NCBI GenBank assembly: GCA_038040395.1
Contig: JBBPIJ010000002.1
Span: forward strand, 1 to 64,000
DNA: 64,000 nt
Reading direction: 5' to 3'
DNA from: VAXT01 sp038040395
GTDB lineage: Bacteria; Actinomycetota; Thermoleophilia; Gaiellales; Gaiellaceae
In this document: positions 14,838 through 23,861 of the stretch, piece by piece
How positions within the stretch are numbered: position 1 is the first letter of the stretch
Layout: each line of letters opens with the position of its first letter
Notes under the pieces: generated by a model
What the model saw: the letters and a program-made list of their open reading frames with translations, nothing else
Told to the model about the DNA's origin: nothing
Database searches by the model: none
Program-made: the position numbers and the translations under genes

Positions 14838-17447
14838 ATGGCCATGAGCTCTGCATCGGTAACTCCAAATGACAAGTTTGAGGAGTTCAGCCGGACGAGA
14901 TTGATCGCCGGCTACCTCGCCGTGACCGCGTTCCTCATCGCGGCCATGGGCGCCTCGATCACGATCGGGAGCGGCCGGGACGCTGAGCCGGCGATCGGCG
15001 GCTTCTACAGCTCGACGTCGAGCTGCCTCGGCGACAACTTCAAGCTCCAGCAGTCCGGCCAGTTCATCGACATGAGCGGCTCCTCGACCGGGAAGCTCCG
15101 CCTCCAGTCCGGACGCCTCCACGGCACGGCGAATTGCGCCGGGGGCGGCACCGCGCCGGTTGACCTGGCGCTCACGGGGAAAGGCGAGGCTGCGACGTTT
15201 GCCGGCACGGTCGGCTCCGACGACGTGACGGGCAAGTTCGTGAAAGCGCTGCCCGAGCCAGGGGCCTCGGCCAAGAAGCCCGTCAAGCGCACCGGCGAGG
15301 AGACGTTCGGCCGGCTGATGCTTGCGATCGCGGCCGTGCTCCTCGCGGCCCGGCTCGTCGGCTCGATCATCGCGAAGCTGAGCCAGCCGCGCGTGATGGG
15401 AGAAGTGCTCGCAGGAATCCTGCTGGGGCCGACGCTGCTCGGTGCGGTCTGGCCCGAAGCGAAGGATTACCTCTTCCCGGCCGACATCGTGCCGCTCCTC
15501 TCGGGCGCGGCCCAGATCGGGCTCGCGTTCTATCTCTTCCTCGTCGGGATGGAGCTCGATCCGCGCGTTCTCCGGGAGCGCATCGGCCAGGCTGCGTTCA
15601 TCTCGAACACGAGCGTCGCCTTCCCGATGGCGCTCGGCTTCCTCATCGCAATCCCGATCTACAAGCTGCTCGCGCCGGACGTCCGCTACCTGCCGTTCGC
15701 TCTCTTCATGGGCGTCGCGATGTCGGTCACCGCCTTCCCGGTCCTGGCGCGGATCCTGATCGAGCGGCGCATGCTGAAACGTCCAGTCGGCGCGCTCGCG
15801 ATGGCGGGTGCCGCGATCGACGACGTCACTGCCTGGTGCCTCCTCGCCCTGGCGACGGCCGTCTCCGGCGCCGGCCACGCGTCACACGCCATCCAAGTGG
15901 TCGTGCTGGCCACGGTCTTCACCGCTGCGATGCTGCTGATCGGCCGCCGGCTCCTTGGCCGTGTTTCGAAGGCCTACGACGAGGTGGGGCAGGTCCCCAT
16001 CCTGTGGATCGGAGCAATCTTCGTCTGCGTCCTGCTCTCCGCATTCGTCGCCCAGCAGATCGGGATCGCCGCGATCTTCGGCGCCTTCGTGATGGGGCTG
16101 ATCATGCCGCGACGCGCCGGTCTGACCGAGGACGTGAGCCGTCGCTTCGAGAACTTCGTCGTTCTCGTCTTGCTTCCACTCTTCTTCGTCGTCACGGGTC
16201 TCAAGACCCAGGTGACGGCTTTGAACCGTCCCTCGCTCTGGCTGCTGACACTGCTGCTGATCGGAGTCGCGATCGTGGGCAAGTTCGCCGGCGCGATGTT
16301 CGCTGCCCGCTTCAGCGGCTTCAAGTTGCGGGACTCGGCCGCAATCGGCGCGCTGATGAACACACGCGGGCTCACCGAGCTGATCGTGCTGAACATCGGC
16401 CTCGACCTGGGCGTGATCTCGACGCAGCTCTTCACGATGCTCGTCGTGATGGCCCTCGTGACCACGTTCATGGCCGGGCCGATCCTGCGGTTGATCGACC
16501 CGCGGCAAGAGCTGGCCGATCCGGTCGAGGAGGAGCTCCGCCGGGCTCGCCGCGCGACCTCGGACGACATCACGGTCGTGCCCACGCGCTCGATCATGGT
16601 TGCGCCCCAGGACCCGACGAACCTCGACATGCTCCTCACGCTCGCCGAGCCCCTCGCGAAGGCGACGCCCCCGCGCGAGATCATCATCGCCCAGGCCGTC
16701 ATGCCGGACCGGTTCGTCACGGGCACGCTGCGCGACGAGGACGAGGTGACCAAGACGACGCAGGAGCTGGAGGAGACGCGGTCCGACCTGCTCGAACGCG
16801 GCATCGCGGCCCGGGTCGCGGCCTTCACGACCATCCTTCCCGGCCAGGACTACGTGCGCCTCGCCTCCGAGGAGGAAGTCGACCTGATCCTGCTCGACGG
16901 CCGCAGGCCGCTCCTCGGCGAGGGCGTTCCTCGTGGAGCGGTCGGCCAGGTGCTCGAGCAGGCGCCGTGTGACGTTGCGGTGCTCGTCGAGCGGCAGGAG
17001 CGGCCGACGATCGACGCCGACCACCCGGTGATGGTGCCTTTCGGAGGCGGCGACCACGACTGGGCCGCCCTCGAGCTGGCCGCCTGGATCGCGTCTTCCA
17101 CCGAGGCGCCGCTGAAGCTGATCGGCGCCGCCAACGGCAACGGCGATGCGAGCCGCGTGCTCGACTCCGCGTCGCTCGTCGTCCGCCAGTTGGCCGGGAT
17201 CGAGACCGAGCCGGTGCTCGTCAACCTCTCGAACGGCGGGATTGTTGCCGCGACCAAGGGGGCGGGCCTGCTCGTCGTCGGTCTCTCCGAACGCTGGAAG
17301 GACGAGGGGCTTGGACCGGTACGGGCTGCGATCGCGAAGGCCGCGCCGGCACCGATCCTCTTCGTCCGGCGAGGGCTGCGTCCCGGCGCGCTCGCACCAC
17401 GCACCGGCGACACGACGCAGTTCGCCTGGTCGCGAGTCAGCCCGTAG
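14838..17447 (+). CDS. CPA2-family Na+(K+)/H+ antiporter with C-terminal stress-protein-like domains
   Basis: 869 residues from ATG at 14838 (GAGGGAGA upstream). A single N-terminal helix (about 20-40) is followed by an unusual ~110-residue, probably extracytoplasmic, Gly/Ser-rich insert with two Cys. Then comes a 12-13 helix Na_H_exchanger domain with MGEVLAGILLGPTLLG, AGAAIDDVTAWCLLA (the conserved Asp-Asp of electrogenic CPA2 members) and GALMNTRGLTELIVLN. The C-terminal ~300 residues resemble two universal-stress-protein-like folds. It exchanges cations for protons across the cell membrane. Divergent regulator upstream; the cation is not deducible. Confidence 0.88.
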   Translation: MAMSSASVTPNDKFEEFSRTRLIAGYLAVTAFLIAAMGASITIGSGRDAEPAIGGFYSSTSSCLGDNFKLQQSGQFIDMSGSSTGKLRLQSGRLHGTANCAGGGTAPVDLALTGKGEAATFAGTVGSDDVTGKFVKALPEPGASAKKPVKRTGEETFGRLMLAIAAVLLAARLVGSIIAKLSQPRVMGEVLAGILLGPTLLGAVWPEAKDYLFPADIVPLLSGAAQIGLAFYLFLVGMELDPRVLRERIGQAAFISNTSVAFPMALGFLIAIPIYKLLAPDVRYLPFALFMGVAMSVTAFPVLARILIERRMLKRPVGALAMAGAAIDDVTAWCLLALATAVSGAGHASHAIQVVVLATVFTAAMLLIGRRLLGRVSKAYDEVGQVPILWIGAIFVCVLLSAFVAQQIGIAAIFGAFVMGLIMPRRAGLTEDVSRRFENFVVLVLLPLFFVVTGLKTQVTALNRPSLWLLTLLLIGVAIVGKFAGAMFAARFSGFKLRDSAAIGALMNTRGLTELIVLNIGLDLGVISTQLFTMLVVMALVTTFMAGPILRLIDPRQELADPVEEELRRARRATSDDITVVPTRSIMVAPQDPTNLDMLLTLAEPLAKATPPREIIIAQAVMPDRFVTGTLRDEDEVTKTTQELEETRSDLLERGIAARVAAFTTILPGQDYVRLASEEEVDLILLDGRRPLLGEGVPRGAVGQVLEQAPCDVAVLVERQERPTIDADHPVMVPFGGGDHDWAALELAAWIASSTEAPLKLIGAANGNGDASRVLDSASLVVRQLAGIETEPVLVNLSNGGIVAATKGAGLLVVGLSERWKDEGLGPVRAAIAKAAPAPILFVRRGLRPGALAPRTGDTTQFAWSRVSP

Positions 17448-17463
17448 GCCTGTTCGAGCCGAC

Positions 17464-17493
17464 TTGGAGTTTGCGGCCGGGCGGCCGTATGCT
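17464..17493 (+). promoter_or_regulatory. Leaderless promoter of the kinase-FHA operon
   Basis: TTGGAG (17464-17469), 18-base spacer, TATGCT (17488-17493), then six bases to the GTG start at 17500; no ribosome site. Confidence 0.6.
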
Positions 17494-17499
17494 TGCCGC

Positions 17500-18360
17500 G
17501 TGGCCATTTCCGGCGGCACCAAGCGGGAGCTCGAGCCCGGCGACACCCTCGGCGGTTACCGGCTCGAGGAGTCCCTCGGCGAGGGAGGGATGGGCCTCGT
17601 CTTCCGAGCCGTTCGCGCCGAGGACGGCCGCGAGGTCGCGCTGAAGGTGCTCAAGCTCGATCTGGCGGGCGATCTCGTCTTCCAGCACCGCTTCCGCCAG
17701 GAGGCGCGCGCGGCCGCCGAGGTGCACGACCCGCACCTGGTTCCGATCATCGAGGCGGCGGAAGCGGATGGGCGTCACTACCTGGCCGTCGACTATGTCC
17801 CCGGAGGGTCGCTCGGCGATCGCATCGCGAACTCGAACACGCTCGACCTCGGTGAGCTCGTGCGCGTCATCTCGGAGGTGGCCGTCGGGCTCGACGCGCT
17901 CCACCGAGCGGGCATCGTCCACCGCGACATCAAGCCTCACAACATCCTCTTCGCGGGCGACGGGACGGCGATGCTGACGGACTTCGGCCTCGCAAAGGGG
18001 CCTGCGTATACCGTCTTGACAAGGCCTGGGCAGGTGATGGGCACGCTCGACTACCTCGCCCCCGAGCTGATCCGCGGCGAGCCGGCGACGCCGCTCACCG
18101 ACGTCTACGCGCTCGGCTGCCTCGCCTTCGAGTGCGCGATCGGGAAGGCGCCGTTCGCCGACAAGGGCTTGTTCGAGGTCGGCCTCGCCCACCTCGAGGA
18201 GGCGCCGCCCGATCCGTCTGCGGAGCGCCCCGAGCTCGCGCCCGCTTTCGCCACTGCTCTTCTGTCTGCTCTTGAGAAGGACCCCGCGCAGCGCCCTGCG
18301 AGCGCGGGAGCGTTCGGAGACCGGCTCCGGGCCGCAAACGACGAAGGGAGACCCTCATGA
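17500..18360 (+). CDS. Ser/Thr protein kinase (Pkn2-type, soluble)
   Basis: 286 residues, one Hanks-type kinase domain and little else. Gly loop GEGGMGLVFRA (about residues 24-34), ATP-anchoring Lys in VALKVLKLD, catalytic HRDIKPHNILF (about 140-150), DFGLAKG, and APE at LAPELIRGE. No transmembrane helix or extracellular sensor. GTG start set by the promoter six bases upstream. The stop overlaps the FHA gene start by four bases (ATGA); the FHA protein is its likely substrate or membrane tether. The activation segment contains Thr/Tyr suited to autophosphorylation. Confidence 0.93.
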   Translation: MAISGGTKRELEPGDTLGGYRLEESLGEGGMGLVFRAVRAEDGREVALKVLKLDLAGDLVFQHRFRQEARAAAEVHDPHLVPIIEAAEADGRHYLAVDYVPGGSLGDRIANSNTLDLGELVRVISEVAVGLDALHRAGIVHRDIKPHNILFAGDGTAMLTDFGLAKGPAYTVLTRPGQVMGTLDYLAPELIRGEPATPLTDVYALGCLAFECAIGKAPFADKGLFEVGLAHLEEAPPDPSAERPELAPAFATALLSALEKDPAQRPASAGAFGDRLRAANDEGRPS

Positions 18361-18899
18361 CCGCCGTTCTCGTCGTCACGAAGGGACCACTCGCCGGTCG
18401 CAGGTTCGAGCTCGAGGCCGAGCTCGTGATCGGCCGCGAGGGTGTCGCCGTCACGATCGACGACTCAGAGCTTTCGCGCCGTCACGCCGCCGTCCGTCCA
18501 GTGCAGGGAGGCTTCGAGATCGAGGACCTCGGCTCGCTGAACGGGACGTTCGTCAACGGGGAGAGAATCGCCACTCCGACCCAGCTCGACGGGGGCGATT
18601 CGATCAAGCTCGGGCAGAGTGTCCTGGAGCTCGAGGTCGCTAGTTCGGCGGCCACGACCGCCTCGCCCGTGCCTACCCCGGCTCCGGCCTCGGCTCCGGC
18701 TTCGGCTGCGGCTTCGGCCGCGGCTGCGGCGCCCTCAGGCGTCCCGGAGGACCCGTTCGGCACGTATGCGGCGCCCGAGGGCATGGGCCGCAAGCGTGGA
18801 ATCGCGAGCCGCCAGCTCGGCCCGCTTCTCACCTCCTGGGGGGTCGTCATCGCAACCGCCGTCGCGCTGGCGTTCTACTTCGCGGACCATCCGACCTAA
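18357..18899 (+). CDS. FHA-domain protein with Ala/Pro linker and C-terminal membrane anchor
   Basis: 180 residues. N-terminal FHA domain (residues 1-90): LVIGREG, SELSRRHAAV and LGSLNGTFVNGERI are the phosphothreonine-binding loops. Then a low-complexity Pro/Ala/Ser linker (about 95-130), a basic stretch GRKRGIASR, and one hydrophobic helix at the extreme C terminus (about 158-174). It is a tail-anchored phosphopeptide reader probably coupled to the kinase encoded just upstream (overlapping ATGA). It ends two bases before the stop of a second, convergent FHA gene. Confidence 0.9.
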   Translation: MTAVLVVTKGPLAGRRFELEAELVIGREGVAVTIDDSELSRRHAAVRPVQGGFEIEDLGSLNGTFVNGERIATPTQLDGGDSIKLGQSVLELEVASSAATTASPVPTPAPASAPASAAASAAAAAPSGVPEDPFGTYAAPEGMGRKRGIASRQLGPLLTSWGVVIATAVALAFYFADHPT

Positions 18900-18901
18900 A
18901 C

Positions 18902-19489
18902 TCAGCGCAACGCGAGATACAGGATCACGGCGAGCGCGGCGAGCACGAAGATGCCGATCGGCGCGCCGCGCGCCTTACCCTTCGTGTGCGTGTCGAGCAG
19001 CGGGAGCAGGGCACCGGCGCGCGCACTGTTCTCGAGGGCGTTCGCGGGCACGTAGTCGGGCTCGGACTCCTCGATGGCGAGCGTGGGCACGCGACGAACC
19101 GCCGTCTGCCCGATGTCCTGCGTGGGCAGCGCCCGAAACTGCGTCAGGCTCGCGGGGATAGCGCGCACGCTCGTCATCCCGGAAGCGACGTCGGCAGCCG
19201 GGCGAAGCTCGAGCAGGGTCACGCCGACGAGCAGCTGGCCGCCGACCGCGAGGTGGGCAGGGTCGAAGATCTGGTCGCCGTCGACGAACGTGCCGTTCCG
19301 CGAGTCGAGGTCCTCGACCCGGGCGCCGTCGTCGACCGGAGTGACGCGGGTATGCCGGCGCGACACGAGCTCGTCCTGGGGCAGAGACCCGCCGAGAGCC
19401 GGATCGCGACCGAGCTCCAGCGGGCCGGCCAGCTCTATGCGCCGCCCTGCTTCCGGACCTTCCACGATCTCGAGCACGTATTCCGGCAC
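18902..19489 (-). CDS. Second FHA-domain tail-anchored protein
   Basis: 195 residues, same architecture as its convergent neighbour: FHA domain with LELGRDPA, DELVSRRHTRV and DSRNGTFVDGDQI (residues 1-95), a ~70-residue polar linker and a C-terminal hydrophobic helix (about 175-193). The linker carries several Thr residues (for example LPTQDIGQTAVRR and RRVPTLAIEE), possible kinase targets. GTG start after AGGAGG, eight bases away. It is divergent from the kinase-ATPase gene at 19578, sharing an 88-base control region. Confidence 0.88.
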   Translation of the reverse strand: MPEYVLEIVEGPEAGRRIELAGPLELGRDPALGGSLPQDELVSRRHTRVTPVDDGARVEDLDSRNGTFVDGDQIFDPAHLAVGGQLLVGVTLLELRPAADVASGMTSVRAIPASLTQFRALPTQDIGQTAVRRVPTLAIEESEPDYVPANALENSARAGALLPLLDTHTKGKARGAPIGIFVLAALAVILYLALR

Positions 19490-19548
19490 GTCTCCGTCCT
19501 CCTAGCGTTGTGCTTTCCAGTGGCGCGGGGGCTAGCATAGGACAGGAG

Positions 19549-19581
19549 GTGGAGACGGCCAAACCCTCCTACTGCGGATGA
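19549..19581 (+). CDS. Possible 10-codon upstream ORF before the kinase-ATPase gene
   Basis: GTG at 19549 opens VETAKPSYCG and stops with TGA at 19579-19581, overlapping the ATG of the kinase gene (ATGA). The AGGAGGTGG that would otherwise be too far from that ATG lies at this GTG. It may serve translational coupling; it may also be chance. Confidence 0.3.
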   Translation: METAKPSYCG

Positions 19582-22500
19582 GCGACACGCTCGAGCCTGG
19601 AGCCCATGTCGCGAGCTACCGCATTGCAGGCACTCTCGGTCGAGGCGGCATGGGCTTCGTGTACGAAGCGGAGCACACTGTCCTCGGGCGCAAGGCTGCC
19701 CTGAAGACCCTTCTCCCCGACCTCATCCAGGACACAGAGTTTCGGACGCGCTTCATCGCCGAGTCGCAGATGGTGGCGACGCTAGACCATCCGAGCATCA
19801 TCCCGATCTACGACGCGGGCGAGGCCGACGGGATCGTCTACATCGCGATGCGCTACGTCAGCGGGGGCGACCTCCACCAGTTGCTCGAGGCCGGCCCACT
19901 CGCCCCTGATCGCACCGTTGCGATCCTCGAGCAGGTCGCGGGCGCTCTCGACGCGGCGCATGCGAAGGATCTCGTCCACCGTGACGTCAAGCCCGCCAAC
20001 GTGCTGCTCGAGTCGGGCGGCCGGGTGTACCTGACCGACTTCGGGATCGCGAAGCGGGCTCGCAGCCAGGGGATCACGCAGGAGGGCTTCTTCGTCGGCA
20101 CGCTCGACTACGCGGCGCCGGAGCAGATTCGCGGCGAGTCCGTCGGGCCTCCCGCTGACATCTACGCGTTCGGCTGCCTGATGTTCGAATGTCTGACCGG
20201 GCGGAAGCCGTTCGACCGCGAGACGGACGTTGCGGTCATGCATGCGCACCTCCTCGACCCACCCCCCTCGCCGAAGGCGGTCCGCGCCGACCTGCCCGAG
20301 GCGCTCGACGCGATCTTCAACAGGGTTCTCGCGAAGGAGGAGGCCGCGCGCTTCACAACCTGCCGCGAGGTCGTAGAGGCTGCTCGCTCGTGCCTCGGTG
20401 GAGGGCTGCTCGTTCCCCCACCCGGGGCCACGCCCACCGCGCCGACTCCGGCGATCACGACGACTCTGCCCACGGCGCCCACCCCGCTGATCGGCCGCGA
20501 CGTCGAGCTGGCGGCGCTCGTCGGGCTCGCCAGCAGGGAGGACGTGCGACTCGTGACGCTCACCGGCCCCGGCGGCACCGGGAAGACTCGGCTCTCGCTC
20601 GCCGCGGCGAAGGAGCTGGCTCCTCTGCTCGGCCAGACGTTCTTCGTCGACCTTGCGCCGGTCTCCGAGCCAGGGATCGTCGGCTCGGCGATCACGCAGG
20701 TGCTCGGCGTTCAGGAGGGACCGAACGAGACGGCTGCCAAGGCGATCGCGCGGCGATTCGGAAGCTCGCCCGCGCTGCTCGTGCTCGACAACTTCGAGCA
20801 GGTGCTCCCGGCGGCCGGACTCGTCCACGACATCCTCAGTGCAGCGCCGGCTGTGAAAGTGCTCGTGACGAGCCAGGCGCCGCTTCACCTGCGGGAGGAG
20901 CACGAGTTCCCCGTTCCGCCACTCGATCTTCCCGTCGGGGACATGGCTCTCGCGGACGTCCCTGCGGTGCAGCTCTTTCTTAACCGCGCGCAGGCGGTGA
21001 AGCCCGGCTTCGAGCTCACCGCCGAGAACGAGGAGGAGGTCGCCGCGATCTGCCGGCGGCTCGACGGATTGCCGCTGGCGATCGAACTGGCGGCCGCGCG
21101 CGTGAAGCTGCTCAACCCGCAGGCGATCCTGAGTCGGCTGGAGAAGAGTCTCGACCTGCTCACGGGCGGCGCCGGCGACCTGCCCGAGCGCCAGCGCACG
21201 CTGCGCGACGCGATCGAGTGGAGCTACAACCTCCTCGAGCCGCCCGAGCAGCAGCTGCTCGCGCGCCTCGGCGTCTTCTCCGGCGGCTGCTCGCTCGAGT
21301 TCGCGGACGCGGTGGCGGGCGAAGGCATGGCCTTCGGCGAATCGTTCGAGACGCTCGCGTCGCTCGTGGACAAGAGCCTCGTCCGGCAGTGGGACGGCGC
21401 GGAAGGCGAGCCGCGGTTCGGCCAGCTGGAGACGATCCGCGATTACGCGCTCGAACAGCTCGAGAAGCGTGGCGAGCTCGATGAGATGCGCCGGCGGCAC
21501 GCCGAGCGGCTGCTCGAGCTCGTCGAGGCCGCCGAGCCCGAGCTCACGCGCGAGAACCAGGCCATGTGGCTCGAGCGGCTCGACGAAGAGAACGACAACA
21601 TCCGCGCGGCACTCGCGTGGGCGACCGGCGCCGACGTCGAGATCGCCCTGCGCCTGGCCGGCGCGCTCGTCCGCTTCTGGAGCACGCGAGGCCTGATGCG
21701 CGAGGGTCGCAGCCGGCTCGCCGAGGCGCTCGCCGCACCGGGCTCGGTTGCGCCGGCCACTCTCGCGAAGGCGCATTTCGCGGCCGGGTACGCGGCGGTC
21801 GGGGAAGGCGACTTCCTCCAGGCCCGGGCGGACTTCGAGGCGAGCCTCGAGCACGCGCGGAAGGCCTCGGACGAGAAAGCGGAAGGCTCTGCTCTCGCTC
21901 AGCTCGCATGGCTGGCGATGGCGAGCGGCGACGACCGGGCACGCGAGCTCGCGGAAGCCTCCGCCGAGCTGGCCGAACGGGCCGGCGACAAGCTCACGGC
22001 ATCCGGCGCAGTGACGACGCTCGCCGACCTTGCCGTCGCGGACGGAGACCGCGAGGGAGCGATCCAGCTCTACGAGCGCGGGCTCGGTCTTCGCCGTGCG
22101 CTCGGTGACCAGCGGCTCGTTGCGAACTCGCTCGTCGGTCTCGGCCGCGCCCAGCTTCTTCAGGGGGACTACCCGCGCGCGACGGTTCTCCTCGAGGAGG
22201 CGCTTACGCTCGCCCGCCGCGTCAAGGACACGTGGGTCGCCTCGGTGGCGCTTGGCAACCTCGCGCGCGTCCTGCTCTGCGCCGACGGAGATCGTGGCCG
22301 CGCCCGCTCGCTGCTCGCGGAGGGCCTGCGTCTCGCGCGCGAGCGCAACGACCGCCGCTTGGCCGCCGAGTGGGCGCAAGGCCTTGCAGCGGCCTACGCG
22401 CTGGACGGACGTCCCGAGGAAGCGGGCCGCCTCTGCGCCTTTGCCGATGCGCTGCGCGAGACGACGGGCGCCGAGCTGTACCCGGCCGAGGCGATGATCC

Positions 22501-22658
22501 AGGAGCTCTTCCTTACTCCGATCCGCGCAGACGCAGGTTTCCCCGCGGCACTGGAGTCGGCGCGCGCGCTTTCAGCAGAGAAGCTGATCGCTGCCGTCTC
22601 CGCGCCTCCGGCCGAAGGCGCCCCGCCCACAGTCGACACTCCCGCTGTACCCAGCTAG
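19578..22658 (+). CDS. Ser/Thr kinase fused to a STAND-type ATPase and TPR repeats (PknK/AfsK-like)
   Basis: 1026 residues. Kinase domain 1-275: GRGGMGFVYEA, HRDVKPANVLL (about 134), DFGIAKR, YAAPEQIRGE. Pro/Thr-rich linker (about 280-305). NTPase domain from LIGRDVELAAL: Walker A GPGGTGKT (about 330-337), Walker B LLVLDNFEQVL, then GLPLAIELAAARV typical of NB-ARC/AfsR ATPases. From about 640 a helical TPR-like array (repeated A-x2-Y/L-x-G/A patterns such as GDFLQARADFEASLEHARK). Unlike AfsR, no DNA-binding domain is visible, so this is a signalling hub rather than a regulator by itself. It lies beside two FHA genes and another kinase. Confidence 0.92.
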   Translation: MSDTLEPGAHVASYRIAGTLGRGGMGFVYEAEHTVLGRKAALKTLLPDLIQDTEFRTRFIAESQMVATLDHPSIIPIYDAGEADGIVYIAMRYVSGGDLHQLLEAGPLAPDRTVAILEQVAGALDAAHAKDLVHRDVKPANVLLESGGRVYLTDFGIAKRARSQGITQEGFFVGTLDYAAPEQIRGESVGPPADIYAFGCLMFECLTGRKPFDRETDVAVMHAHLLDPPPSPKAVRADLPEALDAIFNRVLAKEEAARFTTCREVVEAARSCLGGGLLVPPPGATPTAPTPAITTTLPTAPTPLIGRDVELAALVGLASREDVRLVTLTGPGGTGKTRLSLAAAKELAPLLGQTFFVDLAPVSEPGIVGSAITQVLGVQEGPNETAAKAIARRFGSSPALLVLDNFEQVLPAAGLVHDILSAAPAVKVLVTSQAPLHLREEHEFPVPPLDLPVGDMALADVPAVQLFLNRAQAVKPGFELTAENEEEVAAICRRLDGLPLAIELAAARVKLLNPQAILSRLEKSLDLLTGGAGDLPERQRTLRDAIEWSYNLLEPPEQQLLARLGVFSGGCSLEFADAVAGEGMAFGESFETLASLVDKSLVRQWDGAEGEPRFGQLETIRDYALEQLEKRGELDEMRRRHAERLLELVEAAEPELTRENQAMWLERLDEENDNIRAALAWATGADVEIALRLAGALVRFWSTRGLMREGRSRLAEALAAPGSVAPATLAKAHFAAGYAAVGEGDFLQARADFEASLEHARKASDEKAEGSALAQLAWLAMASGDDRARELAEASAELAERAGDKLTASGAVTTLADLAVADGDREGAIQLYERGLGLRRALGDQRLVANSLVGLGRAQLLQGDYPRATVLLEEALTLARRVKDTWVASVALGNLARVLLCADGDRGRARSLLAEGLRLARERNDRRLAAEWAQGLAAAYALDGRPEEAGRLCAFADALRETTGAELYPAEAMIQELFLTPIRADAGFPAALESARALSAEKLIAAVSAPPAEGAPPTVDTPAVPS

Positions 22659-22665
22659 AGAGGGC

Positions 22666-23706
22666 TCACCATCGGCTCTTTCGCTGGCTCCTTGCGAAGC
22701 GGGCTCGTTCCTTGCGCGCTTCCGAGCGGAGCCGTCCGTCCTTGCGGATCTCGAGCGCGCGCAGCTCGCGCTGGAGCTTCCGGTAGCTCAGGAAGCGCTC
22801 CTCGGTCAGCGTCCCGTTGCTGAGTGCCTCGCGCACCGCGCAGCCGGGCTCCTGCTCGTGGGAGCAGTCTGAGAAGCGGCAGTTCGCAGCGAGCTCGCTG
22901 ATCTCGCCGAACGTCGTGTCGAGCACCTCCTCGCTCGCCCAGAGCTGCAGCTCGCGCATGCCGGGCGTGTCGAGCAGGACCGCGCCCGAAGGCAGGGGCA
23001 CGAGCTCGCGATGCGACGTCGTGTGCCGCCCGCGGCCGTCCGAGCGGATCTCGCCGGTCACAAGCACCTCGCGGCCGGCGAAGCGGTTCACGAGGGTCGA
23101 TTTCCCGACACCGGAGGAGCCGAGCAGCGCGATCGTGCGACCCGTGCCGAGATATTGGTCGAGGGCTTCGAGACCTTCTCCGGTGACGGCGCTGACCGCG
23201 TGGACCGGCACGCCCATCACGACCGGCTCCACCACGATGAGCTCGGCCTCCGGGTCCTCCGCCACGTCGCTCTTGTTCACGACGATCACCGGGCTCGCGC
23301 CGCTGTCCCAGGCCGCCGTCAGGTAGCGCTCGAGCCGGCGCGGGTTGAGATCGAACCCGAAAGCGGTGACGACGAAGACCGTGTCGACGTTCGCCGCGAC
23401 CACCTGGGCAACCGTCCTTTGCCAGGCCTCCTTCCTCGTGAATGCCGTGCGACGCGGGAGCACCGCCTCGATCACGGCTTTCTTCTCACCCGCGACCGGT
23501 CGGACCGCGACCCAGTCGCCGACCGCCGGCAGCTCTTCGTCCGAGAGCTTTCCCGACGGGATGCCGCCCATGGGGCCGAGCTCCGTGAAGAGCTCGCACG
23601 GCCCGTGATGACGCGCGGAGACGCGCGCCGGAATCAGATTGTCTTTTTCGTACGGCTCGAATGCGTCTGCGAAGAACGCGTCCCAGCCAAGCTCTTCGAG
23701 GTTCAA
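22666..23706 (-). CDS. rsgA: Ribosome small-subunit GTPase RsgA (circularly permuted)
   Basis: 346 residues from TTG at 23706, chosen because GAAGGAG lies five bases before it and the protein then begins MNLEELGWDAFF as expected. The G motifs occur in permuted order: NKSD (G4) before GSSGVGKST (G1) and DTPGMREL (G3). The C-terminal zinc knuckle is present (C-x6-C-x-H-x6-C: NCRFSDCSHEQEPGC). Matures the 30S subunit decoding centre. Upstream lie a leader peptide and a terminator hairpin, suggesting attenuation. The 3' end is seven bases from the convergent kinase-ATPase stop. Confidence 0.95.
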   Translation of the reverse strand: MNLEELGWDAFFADAFEPYEKDNLIPARVSARHHGPCELFTELGPMGGIPSGKLSDEELPAVGDWVAVRPVAGEKKAVIEAVLPRRTAFTRKEAWQRTVAQVVAANVDTVFVVTAFGFDLNPRRLERYLTAAWDSGASPVIVVNKSDVAEDPEAELIVVEPVVMGVPVHAVSAVTGEGLEALDQYLGTGRTIALLGSSGVGKSTLVNRFAGREVLVTGEIRSDGRGRHTTSHRELVPLPSGAVLLDTPGMRELQLWASEEVLDTTFGEISELAANCRFSDCSHEQEPGCAVREALSNGTLTEERFLSYRKLQRELRALEIRKDGRLRSEARKERARFARSQRKSRW

Positions 23707-23734
23707 GCGAACTCCTTCGGGCAGTAGGAACACC

Positions 23735-23755
23735 AAAAGCGCCCGGAACGGGCGC
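23735..23755 (-). terminator. Terminator hairpin in the rsgA leader
   Basis: Minus strand GCGCCCG-TTC-CGGGCGC followed by TTTT: a 7-bp perfect GC stem with a U run, placed between a 14-codon leader ORF and rsgA. In this position it would act as an attenuator. Confidence 0.7.
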
Positions 23756-23785
23756 GAGCGATGGCCTCAGGAGCGCAGTTTCTGG

Positions 23786-23830
23786 CTAGCGCGCGCGTCC
23801 GGAGGCCCGGGCAACGGAAAACACAGTCAT
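23786..23830 (-). CDS. Leader peptide upstream of rsgA, 14 aa
   Basis: ATG at 23830 follows AAAGGAGG with a six-base spacer, the best ribosome site in the neighbourhood. The peptide is MTVFSVARASGRAR with three Arg codons (CGG, CGC, CGC) in its last seven positions, then TAG. GGCCTC within it (minus strand, 23802-23807) can pair with GAGGCC (23763-23768) just upstream of the terminator, so ribosome position could influence the terminator. Too short for database support; the arrangement promoter, strong SD, short ORF, terminator, gene is the evidence. Confidence 0.6.
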   Translation of the reverse strand: MTVFSVARASGRAR

Positions 23831-23861
23831 CGATGGCCTCCTTTCGTCGCGGAACGCACTA

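Noticed and set aside
15882..17546. 554-codon minus-strand frame, and similar long plus-strand frames opposite the ABC-2 permeases (53571-57326)
   Set aside because: Antisense shadows of well-supported membrane genes, with low-complexity sequence and no ribosome sites.
19782..22379. 865-codon open frame on the minus strand
   Set aside because: It lies opposite the kinase-ATPase gene; the composition is Arg/Glu-rich with no domains. A high-GC shadow frame.
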